Below the pieces are notes generated by a model. That model did no database searches. It was not told the origin of the DNA and saw nothing but the letters and a program-made list of their open reading frames with translations. Source: Aquimarina muelleri DSM 19832 (GTDB lineage: Bacteria; Bacteroidota; Bacteroidia; Flavobacteriales; Flavobacteriaceae). Taken from it: a DNA stretch of 64,000 nucleotides. The translations under genes were made by a program, and so were the position numbers. This document shows, piece by piece, positions 26,753 to 37,016 of this stretch. Numbering within the stretch: position 1 is the first letter of the stretch; each line of letters begins with the position of its first letter. Location: assembly GCF_000430665.1 (NCBI RefSeq), contig NZ_AUML01000025.1:1-64000 (forward strand). The letters run 5' to 3'.

Positions 26753-29680
26753 ATGAAAACATTTACCAAAAGTGCATTGTTTTTATTGTGGTTAATACCA
26801 ATGGGCTTTTTTGCACAGTCAACTGTTATTGGAACGGTTACTGATGCAGGAAGCGGGCAACCAATTCCTGGTGCTAATATCATTGTTAAAGGCTCTACAA
26901 ACGGAACAACTTCTGATTTTGATGGTAATTATTCTTTAAATAATGTCAGTACAGGGAATACAATACTTTTTTCTTATGTTGGTTTTGTAGCACAAGAGAT
27001 AACTTATAGTGGTCAACCTACTATAGATATCATATTAGCAGAAGATGCTTCAGAACTTGAGCAAGTAGTACTTATTGGATATGGTACTACCCGAAAAAAA
27101 GATTTAACAGGATCTATAGCACTAGTAACCTCTGAAGATTTTAATACGGGTAATACTATTACTGCAGAAAATCTTTTTAATGGTAGAGTTGCCGGAGTAT
27201 CTATTAATACCAATGGTGGTCCTGCAGGGAATTCTGAAATTAGAATAAGAGGAGGAGCATCTCTTAATGCTTCTAACGATCCTTTAATTGTTGTGGATGG
27301 CTTACCCTTAAATGATCCAGGGGATTTATCTAATGGATCAAGGTCTGTTCTTTCTGCAATTAATCCAAATGATATAGAATCTTTTTCTATCCTTAAAGAC
27401 GCCTCTGCTGCTGCAATTTATGGTAACCGTGGAGCAAATGGAGTGATCATCATTACTACAAAAAAAGGAAAAAGTAAGCTACAAATTAATTTGGATTCTA
27501 AAACCAGTATTACCACTGCAAATGAAACCGTAAATGTTTTTTCTGCTAATCAATACAGAGAATTTATAAACCAAAATTTTCCAGATAAAGTTGGAGAATT
27601 AGGATCTGCCAACACCAATTGGCAGGATGAAATTTACAGAACTGCTTTTTCTACAGATCATAACCTATCGGTTAGTGGATCTATATTAAAAACTTTACCC
27701 ACTAGAGTTTCTATTGGGCGTTCTGATCAGGAAGGGCTTAGAAAAACATCAAAATTTGAAAGAACTACATCTTCTATCGCCTTAAATCCAAAATTATTTG
27801 ATAATCATCTTAAAATTGATATAAACGCAAACCTTAATTTTGAAAAGAACCGATTTGCTCCTAATGTAGAAGGTGCCGCAATTACTTTTGATCCTACACA
27901 ACCCGTATTAGATGCAAGTTCTCCTTATGGTGGTTTCTTTGAATATAGAGATTCTAGTACAGGATTTGCATTAGGTAATGTTTCTAGAAACCCCATTGCT
28001 CAACTATTACAAACCAGAGAAATAGCAAACGTAAGACGGTATTTTGGTAACATTAAATTAGATTATCAATTACACTTTTTTCCAGAGTTAAGAGCTGTGT
28101 TAAATTTAGGCTTAGACGATAGTGAAACCGATAGATTTAAAGATGTTTCTACAGAAAGTGCAACTGGTTTTAACGCTACTCAAGGAGAGTTTTTAGGATT
28201 TAAGTCTGATACAGATTTAGCGGTTAAAAACCGTCTTTTTGATGCTTATTTAGCCTATAATAAAACTTTAGGAGATCTAAATATTGAAGGTACTGGAGGA
28301 TATTCTTATCAAAAATTTGAATTAAGCCGATTAGAAACCGGAAATCAGCGAGATCCAAGCAATGCTACAGAAAGAACTATTAATCCAGACGAAGTGTTAC
28401 TTGCTTATTTTTTAAGAACAAATCTAAAATTTAAAGACAAGTACTTTATATCTGCTTCTATTCGTAGAGATGGAACCTCTAGATTTGGTAAGGACAATAG
28501 GTTTGGGTATTTCCCTTCTGCTTCTGTAGGATGGCAAATAAGTGAAGAGAATTTTCTTAAAGAATCTTCTATAGTAAGTAACCTTAAACTTAGATTAGGA
28601 TATGGGGTTACTGGTCAGCAAGATATTGATCAGGCATATGCATATTTAGAGAGATACAGAGGTAGTAGTCCTTTTACACAATATATCTTAGATGGTGAAG
28701 TCATAAATATCGTACAACCACAGTTTAGAAACGAAGACATAGAGTGGGAAAAAATTACAGAGTATAATCTTGGATTAGATTATGGGTTCTGGAATGATAG
28801 AATTATCGGTGCTGTAGATGTATTTAGAAAAGAATCTGACGATCTACTTTCTCAAGCTCCTATCCCGGATGGCGCAAATTTTTCTAATCAAGGTTTTCAA
28901 AATATAGGTAAATTTATTACTCAAGGTATAGAGTTTTCTATTAACACCGATATTATTAGTAAAAGTGATCTAAAATGGAATGTGAGTTACAATGCTACTT
29001 TTATAGATCGGGAAATTGAAGAATTAGCTTTTGGGCAGGATATTTTAACTACCGATATTGGTGGAGGTACTGGTAATACTATTCAAATTCAGCGCCAGGG
29101 ACATGCTCCTTTCTCCTTCTTTACATACGCGCAAATTTATGACACCAATGGCAAACCTATTGAAGGAGCGTATGCAGATCTAAATGGAGATGGGCTTATT
29201 AATAATAACGACAGATACATATCTGGTAAAGGTACTCCAGATTTTATCATGGGCTTTCAATCTAGTTTAAACTATAAAAACTTTGATTTCAGCTTTAATA
29301 TGAGAGCAAATATTGGAGGCGAAATCTATAATAATGTTGCCTCGTCAAATGCACAATTAGGAAATGTAGTAAGAACCGTTTTTAATAATACACCAATATC
29401 TGTATTAGACACCAAATTTAATAGTACTCCAGATGTTATTCTTTCTGATTATTACATAGAAGACGCATCTTTTTTAAGAATGGATAATATAACATTAGGA
29501 TACACCTTAAAAGATGTTATGAAAGGAGTATCCAGTCTTCGATTATGGGCTGGTATACAAAATGCTTTTGTTATTACCGATTACTCAGGTTTAGATCCCG
29601 AGATTCAAAATAATGGTGTAGATGATACTATTTTTCCAAGAGGGCGAACACTTTTATTTGGATTAAATTATAAATATTAA
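26753..29680 (+). CDS. susC: SusC-like TonB-dependent oligosaccharide transporter
   Basis: A 975-residue outer-membrane protein. The signal peptide ends at FFAQ. Residues about 25-100 are a CarboxypepD_reg-like domain (GTVTDAGSGQPIPGANIIV). The plug follows with VVLIGYGTTRKKDLTGS and the SusC motifs EIRIRGG and PLIVVDG. The rest is the 22-strand barrel, ending in a hydrophobic strand LLFGLNYKY. It forms the outer-membrane pore that with SusD imports maltodextrins using TonB energy. It starts the plus-strand operon susCDE-amylase and lies divergent to lacI. Confidence 0.97.
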   Translation: MKTFTKSALFLLWLIPMGFFAQSTVIGTVTDAGSGQPIPGANIIVKGSTNGTTSDFDGNYSLNNVSTGNTILFSYVGFVAQEITYSGQPTIDIILAEDASELEQVVLIGYGTTRKKDLTGSIALVTSEDFNTGNTITAENLFNGRVAGVSINTNGGPAGNSEIRIRGGASLNASNDPLIVVDGLPLNDPGDLSNGSRSVLSAINPNDIESFSILKDASAAAIYGNRGANGVIIITTKKGKSKLQINLDSKTSITTANETVNVFSANQYREFINQNFPDKVGELGSANTNWQDEIYRTAFSTDHNLSVSGSILKTLPTRVSIGRSDQEGLRKTSKFERTTSSIALNPKLFDNHLKIDINANLNFEKNRFAPNVEGAAITFDPTQPVLDASSPYGGFFEYRDSSTGFALGNVSRNPIAQLLQTREIANVRRYFGNIKLDYQLHFFPELRAVLNLGLDDSETDRFKDVSTESATGFNATQGEFLGFKSDTDLAVKNRLFDAYLAYNKTLGDLNIEGTGGYSYQKFELSRLETGNQRDPSNATERTINPDEVLLAYFLRTNLKFKDKYFISASIRRDGTSRFGKDNRFGYFPSASVGWQISEENFLKESSIVSNLKLRLGYGVTGQQDIDQAYAYLERYRGSSPFTQYILDGEVINIVQPQFRNEDIEWEKITEYNLGLDYGFWNDRIIGAVDVFRKESDDLLSQAPIPDGANFSNQGFQNIGKFITQGIEFSINTDIISKSDLKWNVSYNATFIDREIEELAFGQDILTTDIGGGTGNTIQIQRQGHAPFSFFTYAQIYDTNGKPIEGAYADLNGDGLINNNDRYISGKGTPDFIMGFQSSLNYKNFDFSFNMRANIGGEIYNNVASSNAQLGNVVRTVFNNTPISVLDTKFNSTPDVILSDYYIEDASFLRMDNITLGYTLKDVMKGVSSLRLWAGIQNAFVITDYSGLDPEIQNNGVDDTIFPRGRTLLFGLNYKY

Positions 29681-29692
29681 AAAAATCAGGAA

Positions 29693-31357
29693 ATGAAACT
29701 ATATAATATTTTTTTATACGCATTTCTATCCATAGGTATTTTTACCTCTTGCGAAAAGGATCTGGATATTAAACTAGAAGACGACGATGACTTACTAGCA
29801 AATGATGTCTTTAACACTAGAGATGATTATAGGAGTGCCCTAGGAGGAGTATATGCTAATCTATCTTTAATAGGTTTAGACGTTAATGCCGACGGAAGAC
29901 CTGACACTGCTAACCTTGAAGGAATAGACGATGGTACCAGCCAATATATACGAGGGTTATTCTCTATGCAAAATGTATCTACCGATGAAGTAATCTGGAG
30001 TTATGAAAATGACCCTGGTATTCGAGATATACAAAGAAATAGTTGGGATGATAATAATGTATTTGTACTTAGTTTTTTCTCCAGAGCTTCTTTTCAGATA
30101 TCCTTAGCTAACGAGTTTTTACGCCAAACAACCGATGGCAAATTAGATAGTAGAGGAGTTTCTGCAGATTTAAAAAGTGAAATTCAAACTTTTAGAGCAG
30201 AAGCAAGAGTACTTAGGGCTTTATCTTATTATCACTTATTAGATTTATACGGAAGAGCTCCTTTTGCTACAGAAAATGATGCTGTTGGTTTTACCAGAGT
30301 ACCAGAAATTAAAGGAGAGGCTTTATTTAATTATATTGAAGAAGAACTTTTAGCGGTAGAAAGTCAACTTCTGGATGTTAATCCAGGGCAAAATTATGCT
30401 CGTGTAAACAAAGGAGTTGCTAAAATGATTTTAGCAAAAATCTATTTAAATGCCGAAGTATATTTAGGTAAAGGAAAAGATCGATATACAGATTGTTTAC
30501 AAGTATGTCAAGAGATAATTAATAGTGGGTATTCTTTAAACCCAAATTACTTAAATAATTTTAATGCAGATAACGATACTAACGGTGCACAGAACGAAAT
30601 CATATTTCCTGTGGTTGGTGATGGATCTTCTGTACGAAACTTTGGAGGCGCTTCTCTTATCATACAAGGAGAACAAAATGCAGCAGGATTTGAACCTACT
30701 CCTGCATCCCTTGGTGTAGAAGGTTTTACTACTTTATATAGAGCTAGGAAACAATTTTCGGAAAAATTTGTTTCTAATCTTCTTTTTGTAAATGATAGCC
30801 GAAATACTTTAGTTACACAAGATGTAAGTACAGATCCTACAGTTGCAACAGTAGATAGACCTATTGAAATTGGTACTGATTTTACAGATTTCTCTAAAGG
30901 ATATTTGGTAACAAAATATTCTAATATAAAATCAACAGGGCAACCTGGATCTAATGTAACATTTGCAGATACTGATTTTCCTATGTTTAGATTGGCAGAT
31001 GTATATCTAATGTACGCAGAAGCACATCTTAAAAATGGTGGTGGAGATCGAGCAGCAGCCCTTGGATATATTAATGCTTTAAGAGAAAGAGCTTTCGGGA
31101 ATCCTTCTGGCAATATAACCGATACAGAGCTTACTTTAGATTTTATCCTTGACGAACGATCCAGAGAACTATATTGGGAAGCACACAGAAGACAAGACTT
31201 AATCCGACATGATAAATATACAGGTGGAGCTTATAACTGGAGATATAAAGGAGGAACACCAAACGGATCTGCTATTTCAGATAACTTTAAATTATTTCCT
31301 GTGCCTGCATCCAGTAGAGCGGCTAATCCAAATCTTGGACAAAATCCTGGATTCTAA
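29693..31357 (+). CDS. susD: SusD-like starch-binding outer-membrane lipoprotein
   Basis: A 554-residue RagB/SusD family lipoprotein (signal ending IFTSC, Cys20). The N-terminal NTRDDYRSALGGVYANL and the helical repeats with EARVLRALSYYHLLDLYG are family hallmarks. The C-terminal DERSRELYWEAHRRQDLIRH followed by NPNLGQNPGF closes the fold. It caps the SusC pore and binds the oligosaccharide. It lies 12 bp behind susC. A negatively charged linker (LEDDDDLL) follows the lipid anchor. Confidence 0.97.
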   Translation: MKLYNIFLYAFLSIGIFTSCEKDLDIKLEDDDDLLANDVFNTRDDYRSALGGVYANLSLIGLDVNADGRPDTANLEGIDDGTSQYIRGLFSMQNVSTDEVIWSYENDPGIRDIQRNSWDDNNVFVLSFFSRASFQISLANEFLRQTTDGKLDSRGVSADLKSEIQTFRAEARVLRALSYYHLLDLYGRAPFATENDAVGFTRVPEIKGEALFNYIEEELLAVESQLLDVNPGQNYARVNKGVAKMILAKIYLNAEVYLGKGKDRYTDCLQVCQEIINSGYSLNPNYLNNFNADNDTNGAQNEIIFPVVGDGSSVRNFGGASLIIQGEQNAAGFEPTPASLGVEGFTTLYRARKQFSEKFVSNLLFVNDSRNTLVTQDVSTDPTVATVDRPIEIGTDFTDFSKGYLVTKYSNIKSTGQPGSNVTFADTDFPMFRLADVYLMYAEAHLKNGGGDRAAALGYINALRERAFGNPSGNITDTELTLDFILDERSRELYWEAHRRQDLIRHDKYTGGAYNWRYKGGTPNGSAISDNFKLFPVPASSRAANPNLGQNPGF

Positions 31358-31387
31358 AAAACTAATACAAATTTAATTTATACAGTC

Positions 31388-32497
31388 ATGAAAAAAATTT
31401 CAATATTAATATTTATATTCATAACTGCATTATGCTTCAATGCATGTGTTGAAGATGAAGACCCAACATTTGTTATTAAAGAAGAACAATCTGAAGGGCC
31501 TTTAATTGTAACTGCTAACACAACTGTTAACCTTATTAAAGATTTAGAAGCAGAGCAGGTTTTTACATTAGTATGGGAGCATGCTGGTTATAATATAAAC
31601 ACCCCTATTACGTACAAAATCGAAGCTGCTGCTGCAGGTACAAACTTTGCTACTCCACAAGAAGTAGCTGTAACCACAAGTCGTTTTTATAGTTGGACGA
31701 TAGGGGAACTTAATAGTCTGGCAATTGTATTGGGATTGTCACCAGATACCGAAGCATCTTTAGAATTACGACTAATCTCTTCTATAGGGAGTAATGGTGG
31801 ATCCTCTATCTCATCTAATGTAATAGCTATTACTGTTACTCCTTATGCAACAATAATCCAACAAAAAAATCTTTTTCTGGTAGGAAATGCAACTGCACCG
31901 GGATGGGAAAACGATAATAACAATCCTCCTTTGGTAAGAGACCCTGATAACCCAAATGAATTTAAATATACAGGTAAGTTTTTAACGGGTACTGATATTG
32001 CTTTCAAGTTTTTAGAAGTTCTGGGGCAATGGCAACCACAGTGGGGAACAAACGATGGCAGTACTTTATCTGTAAATGATGGAACTGGTTCTGATCCAGA
32101 CTCATTTAGTGTAGCTGCAGAAGGATATTATGAAGTAACTGCTAATATAGAAGATAAAACATTTACAATTGCTGCTTATGATGCTTCTACCGCAGCAACC
32201 TTTGCCTCCATAGGTATTATCGGGGATGCTACTCCAGATAAATGGGATGCAGATACCGATATGACTAAATCAGCTTTTGATGAGCATCTTTGGTACATAC
32301 AAAATGTAACTTTAACAGATGGAGAAATGAAGTTTAGACATAGTAATGACTGGCCTGGTAACTGGGGTGCAAGTACCGCAATAAGTGGTCAGACAACTAC
32401 CGATGGAAACCCTCCTAATATTCCTGTTACTGCAGGTATCTACGATATTTGGTTTAACGATCTTGATGGACGTTACATATTCATTCCTAAAGGGTAA
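31388..32497 (+). CDS. susE: SusE-like starch-binding lipoprotein
   Basis: A 369-residue lipoprotein (CFNACVEDED). It has an N-terminal SusE fibronectin-like domain (residues about 35-155) and two starch-binding modules: one from about 160 (NLFLVGNATAPGWENDNNNP ...) and one from about 270 (ASIGIIGDATPDKWDADTDM). The W and aromatic residues in KFLEVLGQWQPQWG and RHSNDWPGNWG are of the kind that stack on glucose rings. It should sit on the cell surface and bind maltodextrins near SusCD. It is the third gene of the plus-strand operon. Confidence 0.9.
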   Translation: MKKISILIFIFITALCFNACVEDEDPTFVIKEEQSEGPLIVTANTTVNLIKDLEAEQVFTLVWEHAGYNINTPITYKIEAAAAGTNFATPQEVAVTTSRFYSWTIGELNSLAIVLGLSPDTEASLELRLISSIGSNGGSSISSNVIAITVTPYATIIQQKNLFLVGNATAPGWENDNNNPPLVRDPDNPNEFKYTGKFLTGTDIAFKFLEVLGQWQPQWGTNDGSTLSVNDGTGSDPDSFSVAAEGYYEVTANIEDKTFTIAAYDASTAATFASIGIIGDATPDKWDADTDMTKSAFDEHLWYIQNVTLTDGEMKFRHSNDWPGNWGASTAISGQTTTDGNPPNIPVTAGIYDIWFNDLDGRYIFIPKG

Positions 32498-32523
32498 AAT
32501 GTTAATAAACTTTAATAGTTAAA

Positions 32524-33969
32524 ATGAAGAAAACAATAAACATATACCCTAAAATCATCCTCCTTTTAGGAGGGTTGGTTCTTGGGTTAACAGGTTGTTC
32601 TAAGGATGATGATTCTACAAATAAAACAGAAGATATCATTACTAGTCAATCATTAAAAATGGATCTTACCCAACTAAAAAAAGAAAATGCGGGGGTATTT
32701 ATGCAAGCTTTTTATTGGGATGTAGAACCTAAAGGAGAATGGTATAATCAAATTAGCACCAAAATTGAAGAGTATAAAGCTGCTGGTGTTAATAGAATCT
32801 GGTTACCTGCCCCAGGAAAAGGCGCTTCTGGAAGTTTTTCTATGGGATACGATCCATCTGATTATTTTGATGTGGGTGAGTTTGATCAACACGGTACTAT
32901 AAAAACCCGTTTTGGTTCCAGACAGGAATTAGTAGATCTTATTCAAAAAGCACATGCCAATGATATAGAAGTTATTGCTGATATTGTTATTGGTCATAAC
33001 TCTGGCGGTGGATTACAAGCTAATCCTTTTCGAGGAGGTACAGAAGTATACTCTTTATTTAATGAATCCAACGGTAATGCTTCTGGAAAATTTAATCGTA
33101 CTAATGACCATTTTCATCCAAACGATATTCATAATCAAGACGATAGTAATTTATTTTATGCAGAAACCGATCTCTGTCATGATCAACCTTATGTACAGGA
33201 TTGGTTATGGGGTAGAGATGACTCTGTAGCAGAGTTCTATAAAAAAACCCTTGGTTTTGATGGATGGCGTTTTGATTATGTAAAAAGTTTTGATCCAAAA
33301 TGGGTAAAAGCATGGAATGATAAAATTGGCGGATTCTCTGTAGGAGAAAATTTTGATGGTAACCAACAAGTGCTTAAAGATTGGGTAGATGCTTCTGGCT
33401 CTCCTGCTTTTGACTTTGCTTGTTTTTACAGGTTAGATGAAACTCTGGACAGAGCAAAAGATCTTACTGCATTAGGAGAAGCAGATAATATGCTTAGAAA
33501 ATTAGATCCAAGTAAAGCAGTTACTTTTACTGCCAATCACGATACAGAAAAAGATAAAAATCCTGATAACAGAATTAGCTATGGCAATAAATTATTAGCA
33601 TACTCTTATATTCTTACTCATGATGGATATCCTACCATTTTTTATTTAGACTATGAAGCCTTTAAAGGACAACTTAATACTCTTATACAAATCCACAATA
33701 CGTTGGCTGTAGGGGATATTGAAATAATTGAAGCTAATAAAGATGAATATATCATGAAAAGAAAAGGTAATGGTGATAATCCAGGATTAATTCTTTATAT
33801 GAATATTAGTAAACAGCCAAAGCAACGAATAGTGAAGACCAATTGGATAAATAAAACTTTGGTGGATTATACCGATAATTCCAGAGCAACCCCAACTACA
33901 GATGCAGATGGTAACACTACATTATATGCTCCTGCAGGAGGATATGCAATATGGTCTATTACAAAATAA
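32524..33969 (+). CDS. SusG-like surface alpha-amylase lipoprotein (GH13)
   Basis: A 481-residue GH13 alpha-amylase with a lipoprotein signal (LGLTGC, Cys about residue 25). The barrel starts VFMQAFYWDVEPKGEWY. Region I is DIVIGHNSGG, where the usual Asn is replaced by Gly in the N-H position. Region II GWRFDYVKSF gives D251, region III GENFDG gives E275 and region IV ANHDTEK gives D340. It would cut starch outside the cell before import. It has no SusG-type inserted starch-binding domain, unlike Bacteroides SusG, and SusE may supply that function. It is the last gene of the operon. Confidence 0.93.
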   Translation: MKKTINIYPKIILLLGGLVLGLTGCSKDDDSTNKTEDIITSQSLKMDLTQLKKENAGVFMQAFYWDVEPKGEWYNQISTKIEEYKAAGVNRIWLPAPGKGASGSFSMGYDPSDYFDVGEFDQHGTIKTRFGSRQELVDLIQKAHANDIEVIADIVIGHNSGGGLQANPFRGGTEVYSLFNESNGNASGKFNRTNDHFHPNDIHNQDDSNLFYAETDLCHDQPYVQDWLWGRDDSVAEFYKKTLGFDGWRFDYVKSFDPKWVKAWNDKIGGFSVGENFDGNQQVLKDWVDASGSPAFDFACFYRLDETLDRAKDLTALGEADNMLRKLDPSKAVTFTANHDTEKDKNPDNRISYGNKLLAYSYILTHDGYPTIFYLDYEAFKGQLNTLIQIHNTLAVGDIEIIEANKDEYIMKRKGNGDNPGLILYMNISKQPKQRIVKTNWINKTLVDYTDNSRATPTTDADGNTTLYAPAGGYAIWSITK

Positions 33970-34007
33970 TAACATAATTTTATATTATTATATTAGCTAT
34001 ATAACCC

Positions 34008-34039
34008 AAAAAAAGAGTGCTATAAAGCACTCTTTTTTT
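34008..34039. terminator. Bidirectional intrinsic terminator after the susCDE operon
   Basis: An 8-bp stem AGAGTGCT/AGCACTCT with a 4-nt loop ATAA is flanked by A7 on the left and T6 on the right. It can act on either strand and lies 38 bp past the amylase stop codon. Confidence 0.88.
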
Positions 34040-34080
34040 AGTTATATATTATGTAGTTTAATCCTATAGTTTCTATATTT

Positions 34081-34221
34081 TCAAGGTTTAATCACTACAG
34101 AATGATGTGTCCCATATCGAACTTCTCTTGCTTTTGCATGTATATATTGCATCCAGTCTGTTGGATTATTCGTCTTTCTTTTAGGTATATATACACTTTT
34201 TAAAAGTAATTTATTTTCCAT
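34081..34221 (-). CDS. Short unrecognised frame, 46 residues
   Basis: A frame ATG to TGA reads MENKLLLKSVYIPKRKTNNP and ends GTHHSVVIKP. It is basic, with mixed composition and normal codon use, and its start lies about 355 bp before the C39 exporter on the other strand. No signal, double-glycine leader or membrane segment is seen. It could be a small gene of its own, a fragment of a decayed gene, or chance. Proximity to the exporter makes it worth testing as a possible cargo, but the sequence does not show a leader. Confidence 0.4.
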   Translation of the reverse strand: MENKLLLKSVYIPKRKTNNPTDWMQYIHAKAREVRYGTHHSVVIKP

Positions 34222-34576
34222 AAAATGATGTTTTAAATGTTTTCATATACCTATAAACAATCATAGTGCCAAAAAACAATTTATTTCCTAACCAATTGTT
34301 ATTAAAAACATTAAGGACAGTAGCAACATCTTTTTTGTATATTCTGCTTCAACACACTCAGCAGGATATACAAAAAGATACAGCAAATAGCCTGATCCAT
34401 TTAGAGGCAAGCCCAAAATAAGCAACATCAATACCAGCAAACATAAAACAAAAATACCCTCAATAACAATTCGAAACTCGTATAGTTTTTAAGCTAGCCT
34501 TTAGTATTATAAAAAAGAATTACTTTACTTTGTAGATAGATAGTAATTCACAAAACATCCTAATTCAAAAAGCTTA
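34222..34576. other. Spacer upstream of the exporter, 355 bp
   Basis: No frame of real length, hairpin or repeat of either family is seen. It must hold the promoter of the exporter; a near match TTTACTTTG lies at about 34521-34533. Confidence 0.4.
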
Positions 34577-36781
34577 ATGCCAAAATTTCCGTTTTATAAA
34601 CAAGCCGAATCCAAAGATTGTGGACCTACCTGTATTAAGATAATCTCAAAACATTATGGAAAAGTCCTTAATACAGAAAAACTTAGAGCATTAAGTGAAA
34701 CAACTCGAGAAGGAAGTTCTCTTTTGGGACTTAGCGAAGCGGTAGAAGAAATAGGCTTTAGATCCTTGGGTGTAAAATTATCTCTACAAAAATTAGACGA
34801 AGTACCTCTACCCTGTATTGTGCATTGGAACAAAATACATTATGTAGTATTATATGATGTAAAGACCAATCGCAAAGGTAAAATGACCCTATATGTATCA
34901 GATCCTGCACATGGACTAATTACCTACACAAAAGAAGAATTTATTAAAGCATGGATTGGTAATAATGCAGACGAAACTACAGAAGAAGGAGTCGCATTAT
35001 TGGTAGAACCTACTCCCAAGTTTTATAATGATAACCTAAATGAAGAGGATGAAAAATTTGGATTTAAGTTTATCTCCAAATATATATTTAAATATAAGGC
35101 CTTTCTTTTTCAACTCGCATTAGGACTAGGTGCAGGAAGTTTGTTGCAACTTATCACTCCTTTCTTAACCCAAAGTATTGTAGATGTTGGTATCAAAAAT
35201 CAAGATCTAAACTTTGTATACCTTGTTCTTATTGCAATGCTATCGTTATTTATAGGTAGAACTTTAATCGATGTATTACGAAGTTGGATACTGCTGCATT
35301 TAAGTACCCGTATCAACATATCGCTGATATCTGATTTTTTTATAAAACTTATGAATCTGCCTATCTCCTATTTTGATGTAAAAATGACAGGGGATCTCTT
35401 ACAAAGAATTAATGATCACAAACGTATCGAGCAAATATTAACCATGTCTTCACTTAATGTACTATTCTCGATGGTTAATCTTATAGTTTTTAGTATTGTA
35501 TTAATTTACTATAGTGTTCCTATTTTTGGAATTTTTGCAATTGGTAGTACTATATATTTTGCATGGATATTGATCTTCTTTAAAAAGCGTAAAAAACTGG
35601 ATTATAAGCGGTTTTCACAAATTAGTGAGGAACAGAGTAAAGTTATTGAGTTGGTAAATGGTATGCAGGAAATAAAACTGCATAATGCCGAAAAAAGAAA
35701 AAGATGGAACTGGGAGTTTGTGCAAGCAAAATTATTTAGAATCTCTATCGAAAACCTTGCTCTGGAGCAATACCAAAGTGTAGGCTCTGCTTTTATAAAC
35801 GAACTAAAAAACATACTAATTACTGTTTTTTCTGCCAAACTCGTTATCGATGGGGATATTACGCTGGGTATGATGCTTGCCATAACAGCTATTGTAGGGC
35901 AACTAAATGCGCCGATTGCACAATTAATAAACTTTTTAAGAGAATTACAGGATGCACAAATCTCCTTAGAACGTTTAGGAGAAATTCATAATAAAGAAGA
36001 CGAAGAAAAAGCCGGAGATGAAAAGATAAAGGATATACCTGATACTTCTGATTTTGAAATAAAAAACCTAAGTTTTAGATATGTAGGTTCTGATAAACCT
36101 GTACTAGAAAATTTAAATCTTTCTATTCCTGCTAATAAAATAACCGCAGTAGTTGGTGTAAGTGGTAGCGGAAAAACTACTTTAATGAAACTATTACTTA
36201 AATTTTATGAGCCTAATGAAGGACAAATATATATTGGGCCTCATGATCTACAAAATGTATCTCAAAAATCATGGCGAGATCATTTTGGAGTAGTAATGCA
36301 AGAAGGGTATATTTTTAATGATACCATAGCAAATAATATTGCTGTAGGAGATGATTATATAGATAAGAAAAAATTAGCTCATGCCGTAGATGTAGCCAAT
36401 ATTAAAGAATTCATAGAAACACTTCCTCTTTCTTATAATACAAAAATCGGAATGGAAGGTGTTGGATTAAGTACTGGACAAAAACAACGGTTATTTATTG
36501 CCCGAGCAGTATACAAAGATCCTAAATACTTGTTTTTTGACGAAGCTACCTCTGCTCTGGATGCTAACAATGAAAAAGTTATCATGGAAAAACTGGATAC
36601 CTTTTTTAAAGACAAAACCGTTATGGTTATTGCTCACCGATTAAGTACTGTAAAAAATGCACACCAAATTGTGGTTCTGGATAAAGGACATATTGTAGAG
36701 GTAGGAAATCACGAAGCATTGATCAAAAAGAAAGGTAACTATTACAACTTGGTTAAAAATCAATTAGAATTAGGTAAATAA
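34577..36781 (+). CDS. Peptidase-containing ABC exporter (C39 domain)
   Basis: A 734-residue exporter of the bacteriocin/RiPP type. Residues 1-140 are a C39 cysteine peptidase with C15 in KDCGPTC, H88 in KIHYVVLY and D109 in VSDPAHG, all intact. Six membrane segments follow (about 170-430). The nucleotide domain has Walker A GVSGSGKTT (about residue 530), signature LSTGQKQR and Walker B LFFDEATSAL. Members cut off a double-glycine leader and export the peptide core. The HlyD gene follows in the same direction. No precursor peptide with a GG leader is visible in the flanks, so the cargo may be encoded elsewhere. Confidence 0.93.
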   Translation: MPKFPFYKQAESKDCGPTCIKIISKHYGKVLNTEKLRALSETTREGSSLLGLSEAVEEIGFRSLGVKLSLQKLDEVPLPCIVHWNKIHYVVLYDVKTNRKGKMTLYVSDPAHGLITYTKEEFIKAWIGNNADETTEEGVALLVEPTPKFYNDNLNEEDEKFGFKFISKYIFKYKAFLFQLALGLGAGSLLQLITPFLTQSIVDVGIKNQDLNFVYLVLIAMLSLFIGRTLIDVLRSWILLHLSTRINISLISDFFIKLMNLPISYFDVKMTGDLLQRINDHKRIEQILTMSSLNVLFSMVNLIVFSIVLIYYSVPIFGIFAIGSTIYFAWILIFFKKRKKLDYKRFSQISEEQSKVIELVNGMQEIKLHNAEKRKRWNWEFVQAKLFRISIENLALEQYQSVGSAFINELKNILITVFSAKLVIDGDITLGMMLAITAIVGQLNAPIAQLINFLRELQDAQISLERLGEIHNKEDEEKAGDEKIKDIPDTSDFEIKNLSFRYVGSDKPVLENLNLSIPANKITAVVGVSGSGKTTLMKLLLKFYEPNEGQIYIGPHDLQNVSQKSWRDHFGVVMQEGYIFNDTIANNIAVGDDYIDKKKLAHAVDVANIKEFIETLPLSYNTKIGMEGVGLSTGQKQRLFIARAVYKDPKYLFFDEATSALDANNEKVIMEKLDTFFKDKTVMVIAHRLSTVKNAHQIVVLDKGHIVEVGNHEALIKKKGNYYNLVKNQLELGK

Positions 36782-36877
36782 TACTTGAGTTACGAATTAG
36801 GAATTAGATGAAACGCACAGGATAAATTCTTAGATTAGAATATCAAAACTGTATCCTACATGACAAAATTGAATGTT

Positions 36878-36975
36878 ATAGAAATGAGTTGGTTTGTCAT
36901 TTCGGCGTAGGCCGGAATCCACTTGATTTAGTACGGCACAAAAAATGGATCCCAGTCTACACTGGGATGACAAAT
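36878..36975. repeat. Dispersed palindromic repeat family 2, copy B
   Basis: Outer arms TTTGTCAT (36893-36900) and ATGACAAA (36967-36974) enclose two hairpins: one with TTCGGC/GCCGGAA and one with ATCCCAGT/ACTGGGAT (36949-36968). The 27-nt left flank starting ATAGAAATGAGTTGGTTTG matches the flank of copy A at 20437-20463 in reverse with two mismatches. This is the classic form of a mobile bacterial palindrome of the GTCATTCCG type. It lies between the exporter and HlyD genes. Confidence 0.72.
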
Positions 36976-37016
36976 AACTATTAAATTAAAAAAATCGCAA
37001 TACATAATTAAACACT

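Noticed and set aside
30547..31113. 188-residue frame opposite susD
   Set aside because: It is a shadow of the susD coding sequence with no start context or family match.
33645..33662. TTATTTAGAC match to the iron motif
   Set aside because: It lies inside the amylase coding sequence, matches only the first half, and has no promoter box.
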